A DNA stretch of 53,179 nt from Eubacteriaceae bacterium (lineage in GTDB: Bacteria > Bacillota > Clostridia > Eubacteriales > Anaerofustaceae), in assembly GCA_009782875.1 (NCBI GenBank), contig WRIE01000014.1, positions 1 to 53,179 of the forward strand, read 5' to 3'. Numbering within the stretch: the first letter of the stretch is position 1; every line of letters starts with the position of its first letter. The translations under genes were made by a program, and so were the position numbers. Of this stretch, positions 33,926 to 42,445 are shown piece by piece. The notes beneath the pieces were generated by a model, which did no database searches, was not told where the DNA came from, and was given only the letters and a program-made list of their open reading frames with translations.

Positions 33926-35349
33926 GATGTCCCAAGCTCCGTAGAATTTCAAAACAAAAACACAGCTCCATCCACTATGGTATAATTGTGTTAGTGAACA
34001 AAAAATACTAAGTGAAATGGAGCTGCTATAATGGAAGCATACCAGAAAGAAAGCAAGCCAGTCAAGCAGGCTGTGCAAGTTATTGGCCAGGAGGCGGTCA
34101 TTGGGAAAGCAAGCCAGGGGCTGCTGGCATTGCCGCTGGAGACCGGGCTGGATGTGATCGTCCAGCTAATGGAAAAAGAAGTTGAAGGTCTTGCAGGCGA
34201 AAAAGGGAAGCACGACAAAGACAGGGCTGCATACCGCCACGGCAAGGAGCAGGCAAAGGTTGCCATGGGCGGCAAGAAAATCGCTGTGGGCAAGCCCAGG
34301 GTGCGTGCAGTAGACGGCAGCGGAGAAATAGCCCTCGAAACGCTTTCGCTCTTCCAGAATGAGGACCCGCTGAACGATTCAATCCTTTCCAGGCTGCTGG
34401 CTGGTGCCAGCGCCCGCAAATATGTGCGGACAGAGCAGTCCGCGGAGCCAGCCGCGCAAGAGTCGAATATGAGCAAGAGCGAGGTGTCCCGCAGGTTCAA
34501 GGAAGGCATGAAAACAGCTATGGAGGAATTTTTCGGCCGCAAAATATTTGGCGGATATCCAGCGCTGGTGCTTGACGGGATGCAGTTGGGGAAAATAACC
34601 ATTGTGGCTGCAATGGGGACCAGGGCAGGCGGCACAAAGCAAATGCTGGGCATTGTGGAGGGCGGCTCCGAAAATAGCGATGTTGTGAAAAGGCTTTTGG
34701 CGGATTTGGCCGGGAGGGGCTTGGATCCAAGCGAGCCCAGGCTATGTGCCATAGACGGCAGCAAAGCCCTTGCCAAGGCGATAGAAGACACGTTCGGGGG
34801 CAAGGCGGTTGTCCAGCGCTGCCAAGCGCACAAGAAGCGCAATGCGCTCAGCCGCCTGACAGAATCCGGGAAAAGCGAGGTTGCAAAGCGCCTTAGTTTG
34901 GCATATATGGAATTTGAATACAATGAGGCCCTTTCCTGCCTCGAGAACATAGCGGCTTATCTTGAAATGAGATACCCCGCAGCCGCTGCAAGCCTGCGCG
35001 AAGGCATGGAGGAAACCTTGGCAGTGGCGCGCCTGGAAATCCCAGGGCTGCCGAGGGCGGCTGTATGCTCTACAAACCCGATCGAGCCGGCGAACTCGTC
35101 TTGCGCTGGAGTTATACGGAGGGTATCCAATTTCAATAATGGCGAGACAGCCCTTAGGCAGGCAGCCGCAGGGTTCATGGAAGCAGAGAGGGGATTCAGG
35201 CGCATTAAAGGTTACAAGCAAATCCCTTCCCTTATTATAGCACTTGAACGTGAGACCGATAAAAAAATAAAGTCTACAAGTATAGCTTAAAAAATATAAT
35301 TTGCCTTTAAAGTGGATGGATATCAAATTCCACGGAGAATGGGACACCA
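33926..35349 (+). mobile_element. IS256-family insertion sequence with terminal inverted repeats
   Basis: The left end GATGTCCCAAGCTCCGTAGA (33926 on) and the right end read inward, GGTGTCCCATTCTCCGTGGA (35348 back), agree at most positions over about 24 bp. The element is about 1.42 kb and encodes one transposase. I see no matching 8-9 bp target duplication in the flanks, so the insertion may be old or followed by a deletion. Confidence 0.85.
34031..35290 (+). CDS. IS256-family (Mutator-type) transposase
   Basis: 419 residues, apparently full length. It has the Asp of PALVLDGMQLG, the Asp of LCAIDGSKALAKAI, the conserved VQRCQAHKKRN, and the Glu within CSTNPIEPANS, consistent with the DDE arrangement of IS256 transposases. 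The N-terminal MTE-like GLDVIVQLMEKEVEGLAGE is also typical. Base composition is GC-richer than the flanks, as expected for an incoming element. It may still be active. Confidence 0.9.
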   Translation: MEAYQKESKPVKQAVQVIGQEAVIGKASQGLLALPLETGLDVIVQLMEKEVEGLAGEKGKHDKDRAAYRHGKEQAKVAMGGKKIAVGKPRVRAVDGSGEIALETLSLFQNEDPLNDSILSRLLAGASARKYVRTEQSAEPAAQESNMSKSEVSRRFKEGMKTAMEEFFGRKIFGGYPALVLDGMQLGKITIVAAMGTRAGGTKQMLGIVEGGSENSDVVKRLLADLAGRGLDPSEPRLCAIDGSKALAKAIEDTFGGKAVVQRCQAHKKRNALSRLTESGKSEVAKRLSLAYMEFEYNEALSCLENIAAYLEMRYPAAAASLREGMEETLAVARLEIPGLPRAAVCSTNPIEPANSSCAGVIRRVSNFNNGETALRQAAAGFMEAERGFRRIKGYKQIPSLIIALERETDKKIKSTSIA

Positions 35350-35433
35350 TCTGAACAAGATTTGATAAGATGAAAGATATCGGCTACATTAGGATTTTTT
35401 ATGTAAGGCATTATCCGAGAAGAGCGGCAAGCC

Positions 35434-36072
35434 ATGGATTACATTAAACGAGATATGGAAGCAGAGTTTTTACTTGCCTCGACAGCTTTAAAGTGGTGGC
35501 AAAGTGGCGACAATGTGGCAATACAACCATGATTAAAAACTCATTGAGGGCAGCGACAGGAAGTATGTCACACTTGATGACATAGTCAACCGCAATGTTA
35601 CGAAAACCGACCTTCGCGCATTCATCCAAACCTACTCGCCGCTGGTCTTCATCGACGAGGTGCAATATGCGCCCGAGTTGTTTAGCTATATCAAAACGCA
35701 AGTGGATGAATTGCAGCAAAACGGGGATTATTGGCTATCAGGTTCACAGATATTCCGTCTAATGCGGGGAGTCAGTGAAAGCCTTGCGGGATGTGTGGGA
35801 TTGCTCGGTTTATTACCTTTGTCCCAAAATGAAATCTATAACCACAAGCCATGCCAACCGCTTGAACTCGAGTTTGATAGTTTGAAAGCAAGGGCAAGCG
35901 GAATCCCCAGTGCCACGCCAGTGATATTTTCACACGGATTTACAACGGCGGCATGCCGCAGGTTATTTCCGAAGGCGCAGATAGCCGCGACCGGTTCTTG
36001 AAGATTACAGCATGGGTGAATTGGCCTCCATCCAAGGCGATACGCAAAAACAGGGCATATGGCGATGTTTAA
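35434..36072 (+). pseudogene. Broken DUF4143-type AAA ATPase, copy 1
   Basis: Starts MDYIKRDMEAEFLLAS, the usual start of the AAA_14/DUF4143 ATPases. The P-loop region is corrupted (it reads roughly AKWRQCGNTTM where GPRQVGKTT is expected), stops and frame changes follow, then a good stretch covers Walker B and beyond (VFIDEVQYAPELFSYIK, then WLSGSQIFRLMRGVSESL). A later frame change near 35925 leads into IFTRIYNGGMPQVISEG. The C-terminal DUF4143 domain is gone. It lies right beside the IS256-type element. Confidence 0.8.
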
Positions 36073-36130
36073 ATTCTGACACCGCTGTGCCCTGTGTTTT
36101 TTTTTGCAAAATGGGATGTAGCCCTGCAGT

Positions 36131-37498
36131 TTAGAGGAATCCGAGGATTGTCCTGAACATCGAGTCTTCGTATGACTGTACCTGTTTTGCAATCAAGCCG
36201 TGGAGCTCCGGAAGTATATAGTCAAGGGATGCTTCGTAGTCAGCCGCATTGACATAGTATTTCGATTTGAAATCCGGCAAGTCTTTTAAGGTTGCGGTAA
36301 TGGTGTCTTCTTTTTTTGTTGTGACGCTTGCTTCCCCTGCATTGTCATAGAATGCGTTCTCAGCCACATAGTCAAGCACCGCATAGAAATTCTCCAGGTT
36401 TGTGCTTCCAAGGGTCAATGGGCTCTTGTCGAAGCAGAACCAGTAGTTGCCGCCTGGAGCCATGATGTCAACAAGCTCTTTTGCCTTGTCGATACATTGT
36501 TGTTTGGATCCGGTCTTTGTGAGCGTTATCGGGTAGAAGCCACCCAAAATATGTTTTTTGCCCAGTTTGTCTTTGGTGAGTTGTGGATCGCCAAATTCGA
36601 AGTAAAGGCGGGTTTGCTGTGGCAGGTCGTAGAGATGGTCTAGGTAGCGCATCCAGTTGTCTTCGCAGAATACCGAGAATTGCTGGCCGTTCTCTGCAGT
36701 TGCATGGATGAGTTTGTAGAATGATGGGTAGAAGAACTTCTCAAATTCTGGTGTTCGCATAAAGGTTGGCATATGCCCTGGCATGCCTGCTGCGCCCATA
36801 TATGATGGCACTGCCGGTTTTGCGTAATGGACTAGCATTGGCAGGACTGCCTCTGTTGCCGCGATGACTTTTTCAGGATAGCGCTTGATATCCGATACGA
36901 TATTGCTGAATCCTCTTGGATAGTCGGAAATAAAATCAAATGGCGCAAGCGAGCGGGAAGCATGGGCTGGGTTGTTCGAGAAGAAGCCATACTTTTCTTG
37001 GAGGCCAGCGGTCATCCTAGCCCTTTCTGCCCTGTAGTTGGTGTTGGCCTGCAGAGCCATCGCAAAAATCAAGCCTCTGCGCAAAGGATCGGTATCGAGG
37101 TTTGTATAGATGCGCGGCAAGATTTTTTCGATAAGGCAATCATAAGGGTTGGCAATGAATTCGTCATACTCGTCCGCATGGAGTGTGGAGATTTCGGGGT
37201 GTTGAATGAATCCGGATCGACTCATAACGTAGCCGGTTGATCCCATCATGTGTTGGAAGAGGGGCACTCTGAACGCATCTGACGGCGTCGTGTCAGTTTT
37301 CATGTACTGTACAACATCGTCTATCGCTTTTGGCAAGCCTTCTTGCGTCCACTGGGTGTAACCGAGGTCAAGATTAGCATTCTGCATGCACAGCTCGCAG
37401 GGGATGCCTACACTTATCGGCACGCGTTTTGGAATAATGCCGCCATATAGGTCATGGAAAAGTTTCGATCGCTCTTCATAAAGCTCTTTTATATCCAT
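36131..37498 (-). CDS. Uroporphyrinogen-decarboxylase-family protein 3 (putative methyltransferase)
   Basis: A 455-residue paralogue of the two other URO-D proteins, with a longer C-terminus (about 70 extra residues after NLENFYAVLDYV). Shared marks are DEYDEFIANPYDC, DIKRYPEKVIAATEAV, APGGNYWFCFDK, and the same acidic replacement of the zinc motif (VFCEDNWMRYLDHL). An N-terminal CELC segment (residues about 34-37) has no counterpart in the other two. AAGGAGG precedes the ATG. No microprotein accompanies it. Its substrate is unknown; a methyl-transfer role is inferred from the family. Confidence 0.75.
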   Translation of the reverse strand: MDIKELYEERSKLFHDLYGGIIPKRVPISVGIPCELCMQNANLDLGYTQWTQEGLPKAIDDVVQYMKTDTTPSDAFRVPLFQHMMGSTGYVMSRSGFIQHPEISTLHADEYDEFIANPYDCLIEKILPRIYTNLDTDPLRRGLIFAMALQANTNYRAERARMTAGLQEKYGFFSNNPAHASRSLAPFDFISDYPRGFSNIVSDIKRYPEKVIAATEAVLPMLVHYAKPAVPSYMGAAGMPGHMPTFMRTPEFEKFFYPSFYKLIHATAENGQQFSVFCEDNWMRYLDHLYDLPQQTRLYFEFGDPQLTKDKLGKKHILGGFYPITLTKTGSKQQCIDKAKELVDIMAPGGNYWFCFDKSPLTLGSTNLENFYAVLDYVAENAFYDNAGEASVTTKKEDTITATLKDLPDFKSKYYVNAADYEASLDYILPELHGLIAKQVQSYEDSMFRTILGFL

Positions 37499-37952
37499 AG
37501 TTTTCTTTCCTCCTTGATTTTTCTTTCTGTTTTGTTTTAGGGAAAACTGTCACACAAGTTGAATTTTAGCAACTTTGCTCATTTTGTACACTAAAAACAC
37601 TTGAATTATTTGAAATATTTGTGCAATTAAATATAGTTCAAAATTCGATTTCAATACAATCTTACAAGGTTTGGCCAATAGCGTCAAGAGAGTAATTCAA
37701 TTTTATACATTTTTTGCTTGTAAATGACAGTACAAACCAGCTTTTCAAATTGTGTCTGGGCTAATCCACGACTCTATATCAATTTTCGCTAAGAAGCAAG
37801 CAGTACGATGCCAGCCGCTAGGCGCCTAATTGCAGAAATTGGACATAATGATTTTAAATTGCGACAAAATGATATTTTTTGAATAGATTCTAAAATATGG
37901 ATTACACTAGATGCTTTCTAGTGGTAGAATATTAGCAAGGAAAACGAGAAGA
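37499..37952. other. Divergent intergenic region between URO-D 3 and nitroreductase 2
   Basis: About 450 AT-rich bases holding the leaders of two divergent genes. The palindromic ctaga...tctag near 37908-37922 lies just upstream of the nitroreductase and could be an operator. I cannot assign promoters with confidence. Confidence 0.4.
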
Positions 37953-37970
37953 AAGGGAGTTACAATAGCT

Positions 37971-38486
37971 ATGAACACAATGGAAGCAATCAAAGCAAGA
38001 AGGAGCATACGCAGCTTCAACGCAAATCCAGTCGAGGAAGAGAAACTGCAAGCGATTCTTGAAGCAGGGGCTTGCGCGCCAAATGGAGCTGGCCTTGCTG
38101 TGTTCTACACAGTCGTCAGCGGCGATTCCTTGGAAGCGGTCAAGGGAAAGGCTGCAGTAGCGATGAAAAAAGAAGAAGGATTTGACCCGTTCTTTGGCGC
38201 CCAAACCGCAATCTTCATGTCAGCCGCACCTCACCCGCTTGGAATAGACGTAGCAAACGCCGCATGTTCTGCTGAGAACATGATGATAGCCGCAACAGAT
38301 TTAGGTGTGGGCTCGATCTATCTGTTGGGTTTCCTTGCAGGTATTTTGAATAGTGATGAGACTTTCCCAAGTTTCTTAGGGCTGGATGAAGGGCAAAAAC
38401 CGATTCTCTGTTTGGCAATTGGCTATACAGACAATCCGCCGGCACCACGTGAAGTTGCAATCAAGAATGTTGTATACCTAAAATAG
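37971..38486 (+). CDS. Nitroreductase-family protein 2
   Basis: 171 residues, short form. It begins MNTMEAIKARRSIRSFNANP, the standard family start, with the FMN-binding APNGAGLAVF and the ACSAENMMIAATDLGVGSIY helix. GCAIGYTDNPPAPRE-like text near the end (here LAIGYTDNPPAP) is also typical. The ATG at 37971 has AAGGGAG about eleven bases upstream; a frame extension to 37911 lacks one. It presumably reduces nitro groups or flavin/quinone substrates. Confidence 0.85.
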   Translation: MNTMEAIKARRSIRSFNANPVEEEKLQAILEAGACAPNGAGLAVFYTVVSGDSLEAVKGKAAVAMKKEEGFDPFFGAQTAIFMSAAPHPLGIDVANAACSAENMMIAATDLGVGSIYLLGFLAGILNSDETFPSFLGLDEGQKPILCLAIGYTDNPPAPREVAIKNVVYLK

Positions 38487-38562
38487 CAGGTCAAAAGATA
38501 GGCAGAATGCCATGTTCTTTTGAAAACATAACACTTGCAACATGTTATCGGACAAGCTATAG

Positions 38563-38605
38563 CAAGCGGGGAACAGGATTAGAACTGTTTTCCCGCTTGT
38601 TTTTT
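38563..38605 (+). terminator. Terminator after nitroreductase 2
   Basis: CAAGCGGGGAACAG (38563-38576) pairs with CTGTTTTCCCGCTTG (38585-38599) with one bulge, followed by TTTTTT. Confidence 0.85.
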
Positions 38606-38607
38606 CA

Positions 38608-39085
38608 CTTGTGGCTCTAAGCCTTGCCATCATCCCATTTTTGAATGTGCTGTACATTGCTGCGGACAGCTTCACGGCAGAGGGGATTTGATTTTTGCCT
38701 TTGGTGTCCGGATAGCTCCGCTTGCGCTTGTTGCCGTTTGGGTAGCGTATCTGCTATTCTTTAAATTTAAGACAAGGAAACTTATGGCTGTCGCCATTTT
38801 GGTGCTTTTGCATGTGTGATGGACGTGTATATCGACTACCTGTTAGCAAAACTGCTTAGCCAGCCATGGCCGCAGATTTTTACGGCTATCAATTTCTTGG
38901 CGATGTTCGGCGCTGGCGCGACAATATTCATATGCGTAGCCGCAGGAGGATTAGCGGGTAAAAAAATACGCTATTGGCTGAGAATATATGCGAAGCTTTT
39001 CGGGCAATACGCATCCAGCATGCTAAGCCGGTATTATAAGATAGGCAAGTGTGGGGAGGGAAACAGGCTTGTATTGCTGCGTTGA
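38608..39085 (+). pseudogene. Broken multi-span membrane protein
   Basis: Three consecutive frames each give hydrophobic segments that join into a plausible membrane protein: LVALSLAIIPFLNVLYIAAD (to a stop at 38688), then FGVRIAPLALVAVWVAYLLF (to a stop at 38819), then FTAINFLAMFGAGATIFICV (to 39085). At least two frame changes are needed. No start codon or ribosome site is visible at the left, which abuts the terminator. The family is not identified. Confidence 0.5.
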
Positions 39086-39268
39086 TGAGGTGTAGAGATA
39101 AATGAGCCCCAGGCTGGCATGCCAAGTATTGTCTGGAGCTAGTCCCTTTTCCGCCATAAAGCGCAGTTTTAAGCAACTTTCATTGGCATTTTTATCTGGT
39201 CTGGTTTTTGTTGTTTGCCAGCCCTCGCGTAAAGTTAGAAGATAGATGGTGTCTTGAGCCAAAACAAT
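39086..39268. other. Short intergenic region
   Basis: A 79-codon minus-strand frame (39023-39262) has no ribosome site or known family. Nothing else is seen. Confidence 0.35.
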
Positions 39269-40867
39269 CTAATAAGTTTCTATTCTCATTTCTATGTTGT
39301 CACGGCCGAAGAAAGCAAATGCGACAAGATAGATGCTTTTTTTGCCGCCAATGTACTTTGCATGGTATCCTCTTTCAAGAATTTGGCTCATTGCTTCTTG
39401 TAATAAACTGTCAAATTTTTTTGATTTTACATCGTGGTCTGCATCAGGCGGGCACTCAGAGTATTTGAACTCCATTACATAGACTTTGTCACAAAGCTCA
39501 AGCACTGCATCAACACAGCCTCTTGAAGTGGAAACCTCGACATCCATCTCAAATCCCAAGACAACCAAAACTGCATAGAAGATAGAATGGTAATATGCTT
39601 CCCTGTCAACGTGGAGTTGGTACGGAATTGAGGCGAACAAACTACGCAGTATCTCTAACATGCCATGCAAGTCCCCAGTCGCTAAAGATTCCATAATACG
39701 GATTTTCGTTGTATCGACAAAGTGGCTGCTGTTGTCAGTAAGCTCGCAAACCAATTGCAGGGTAAATGCTTCATTGACTTCCTTGTTTGGGATTTCCAGT
39801 TGGTAGTAGGGCTCGCCTTCCCTGTATATCGTTTTTGCGACAGTGAGATAGCCTGTTTGGAAAAGAAGCAGCGCCAAGTCCATTTTATTGATGTCGAATA
39901 TGTCCATGGCTTTTTCAGACACTTCAAGATTCTTAAGCCCAAGGTAAGAGTAAGGTTTGTCCTTGATGATATCAATAAGGAATTTTGGCGTTCCACTGGC
40001 ATACCAATAGCTAGAAAATCTCTTCTGCTGTAAAAAACTGAGAAGCGAAAACGGGTTTATCAACCTGTTTTCGCCATCCCATGAATACCCATCATACCAA
40101 TCCATTATTTTGTTCCGCAAGCCGCCATCTACTTGGAGATCGTCCAATGTTGACAAGATTTCGATATGGTCTCCAAAATAATCGTCTAGATCGCCAAGCC
40201 CGATGCCACAGATATTTGCATACTTTTTCGTCATGGTAATATCCAGCAAGTTGTTCAATTCTGAAAAAATTGATGTTTTCGCAAATTTGGATACACCAGT
40301 GAACATTGTGAACCTTAGGTATTGGTCCATAGACTTGAGTATGCCAAAGAAGCCCCTTAGCACATTCCTATTCTCCTCTGCTGTTTTTGCATCTAATATG
40401 TGGTCGATAATCGGCTTGTCATACTCGTCTATCAAAACAACGACTTGCTGGTTGTATTTTTTATATAAATACCTGATTAAGTGTTTAAACAAGTCAGATG
40501 GGATTCTGTGTTCGGATTCCAAGCCTTCTTCTCCAGCCAGCATTTTCAGCTCTGCAGCCAGCGACTCTTTCAGCAACTCTGGGGTCTCATTTGCTATGTT
40601 GCTCATGTCAAAGCGCACAACTGGGTATTTTTTAAACTCATAGTCAGAATTGTATATCCACAAGCCTTTAAATAGCTCTTTATCGCCACTAAAAACTTCA
40701 CTTATCGTGTCAAGCAACAACGATTTGCCAAAACGTCTTGGCCTCGAGACAAAGTAGTATTTTGCATCATTGAACAGGCTATAGATATAACTTGTCTTGT
40801 CAACATAAACATATCCGCCGTGAATTATTTCCCTGAAATTTTGTATACCCAATGGAAGCTTTTTCAT
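39269..40867 (-). CDS. AAA-ATPase-like protein with PD-(D/E)XK nuclease domain
   Basis: 532 residues. The N-terminal AAA-ATPase-like domain has the family's altered P-loop SRPRRFGKSLL (41-51) and Walker B VVVLIDEYDKP (142-152). The C-terminal part resembles the PDDEXK_9 nuclease domain, with RGCVDAVLE followed by VYVMEFKYSE. Such proteins are abundant and multi-copy in anaerobic Clostridia and Bacteroidetes; their role (mobile element or defence) is unsettled. GGTGGG lies before the ATG at 40867. It appears intact, unlike most of its neighbours. Confidence 0.85.
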   Translation of the reverse strand: MKKLPLGIQNFREIIHGGYVYVDKTSYIYSLFNDAKYYFVSRPRRFGKSLLLDTISEVFSGDKELFKGLWIYNSDYEFKKYPVVRFDMSNIANETPELLKESLAAELKMLAGEEGLESEHRIPSDLFKHLIRYLYKKYNQQVVVLIDEYDKPIIDHILDAKTAEENRNVLRGFFGILKSMDQYLRFTMFTGVSKFAKTSIFSELNNLLDITMTKKYANICGIGLGDLDDYFGDHIEILSTLDDLQVDGGLRNKIMDWYDGYSWDGENRLINPFSLLSFLQQKRFSSYWYASGTPKFLIDIIKDKPYSYLGLKNLEVSEKAMDIFDINKMDLALLLFQTGYLTVAKTIYREGEPYYQLEIPNKEVNEAFTLQLVCELTDNSSHFVDTTKIRIMESLATGDLHGMLEILRSLFASIPYQLHVDREAYYHSIFYAVLVVLGFEMDVEVSTSRGCVDAVLELCDKVYVMEFKYSECPPDADHDVKSKKFDSLLQEAMSQILERGYHAKYIGGKKSIYLVAFAFFGRDNIEMRIETY

Positions 40868-40958
40868 GGATCCCACCTTCACTTTATATATTATTCTTAG
40901 GTTTCCGCCACTACGGGCAGAGAATCAGCCAGCTTGATTTTGCTAGCAAAAATTCTCC
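40868..40958. other. Leader of the AAA/PD-(D/E)XK gene
   Basis: AT-rich leader carrying the ribosome site of the gene at 40867 and reaching the end of the next pseudogene on the same strand. No terminator is evident. Confidence 0.3.
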
Positions 40959-41868
40959 TTAAATCAGCCAAGCCGGGACATACCAATTGCTCTTGTCAAT
41001 GGGTAATAAATTTGATGCCAAACATACTACTGCTCCTATTCCGATTTCTGTTTTTAGATGGGCTGCGCCGCTTAACCTATTCTCGTCTCCAGGATCTTCT
41101 GTTATTGGCCTTAACACAGAAAAACTACTGGTTGCTACTTTTGGCGCAGACCCTTTCTTAATTTCAATCGGATTGACAATGTTATTCTGGTGTATAATAA
41201 GATCTATCTCTTTTTGTTTTGGTCTCTATAGAAGAACAATGGAGGTCTTTGGCCATTATTGATAACTTTTTAATATTTCTGACACGACCCATGTCTCAAA
41301 AAAAGCACCGTCCATGGCGCTGGCTTCTAGAAATTCAGATGAATTGACACGTGCAAGATACACGCAAAGCCCAGTGTCTAAAAGACAACCTAACGGCATG
41401 TTCCATACGCCCAAACAGCTTTTCTGGTACTACTTGGAATGGGCCAAATCCTGTTGCGTCAATTTCATTATTCGACAATCCGAGCATTCTCACTATTCCT
41501 GCACGCCCTTCAAGTGATTCTGTCACGTTTTTCATTAAATGAAATGTCTGTGACCCAGTTAGCCAGAAATCACCGTTATTCTTGTGGATGTCAACATAAA
41601 CCTTAATATAGTCAAAAAGCTCTGGCGCATATTGTACCTCATCAATAACAACAGGAGGCGCATATCGCTGTATAAACAATTCTGGATCAGATTTTGCGAA
41701 AGCCCTGTCAGAAGGGGTGTCGAGTGCAACGTATCTCCTGTCTTTTTGCGCCAATTGTTGTAGCACTGTTTTTTTTCCAACTTGGCGAGGACCTGTCAGA
41801 AATAATATTGGAAACATGTTGCTTATTTCCGTCAGCACAGATTCTATGGCTCGTCCAATGAAAGGCAT
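40959..41868 (-). pseudogene. Broken DUF4143-type AAA ATPase, copy 2
   Basis: From the ATG at 41868 the frame gives MPFIGRAIESVLTEISNMFP, P-loop TGPRQVGKKT, Walker B VVIDEVQYAPELF and WLTGSQTFHLM, then runs out of frame near 41370. The other frames continue with the DUF4143 C-terminal domain (AMDGAFFETWVVSEILKSYQ, KEIDLIIHQN, then NPIEIKKGSA) and end at PAWLI before the stop at 40959. A full-length member is about 400 residues; here roughly 100 central residues are missing and at least two frame changes are present. It is related to the broken copy at 35434-36072. Confidence 0.85.
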
Positions 41869-41932
41869 ATAATTCCCTTATAATATGTATATTAAAATGC
41901 TATTTTAGATTAACATAAACTACATAAAATAA

Positions 41933-42064
41933 TCAACCAATACTTCGGGTCATATCCCCGCTTGTCCATGCCCAAGACATCCTCCATATGAAGCACAGAC
42001 TCTGCGCCATTAGATCCCTGACCTCGCTTTCATCCAAGAGAGTTTTATGTTTGTTTGTCGGCAT
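41933..42064 (-). CDS. 43-residue ORF of unknown function
   Basis: The ATG at 42064 has GAGGAGAGG upstream. The frame begins MPTNKHKTLLDESEVRDLMA and runs to TGA at 41933. A neighbouring frame also looks coding-like (LHMEDVLGMDKRGYDPKYW), so this may be a slightly longer gene with a frame change near 42000. The family is unknown. Confidence 0.4.
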   Translation of the reverse strand: MPTNKHKTLLDESEVRDLMAQSLCFIWRMSWAWTSGDMTRSIG

Positions 42065-42445
42065 GGCAGCCTCTCCTCAAGCAAATATTGCTATTTTGGG
42101 CAGTTTACCATGTTTTCTCATATTCTGACTTGATTTCGATACAGTTTTAATCTTTACAAGCACTAGATTGTTATTTTGAAAATGGCCTAAAGTGCTTGAA
42201 AGTATGTATCCATTGCTAATTATTACCATCAAATCCAGCGTGTAAGACCCAAAGATGCTTTTATTTACATTAGAAGCTTCCCGTATTAAGGCTGTAAGCT
42301 GGACTGTCAGTGCTCTTAGTAGTTAGTGAATGAATCAACTTGTTAGGTATGAGCTACTATTTCATGGCGGGTTGATAGAGCTGCAAAAACAAGCTATAAT
42401 CATCTTATTTACAATACATGGCAATACAAGGATGCGAGCAATTAG
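42065..42445. other. Intergenic region left of the helicase-associated gene
   Basis: AT-rich. A TATAAT-like -10 lies about 55 bases before the next start. No gene or RNA is recognised. Confidence 0.4.

Noticed and set aside
33545-33985. 146-codon plus-strand ORF before the IS256-type element
   Set aside because: It is Ser/Phe-rich and antisense to the flotillin-like remnant, which matches a known C-terminal pattern.
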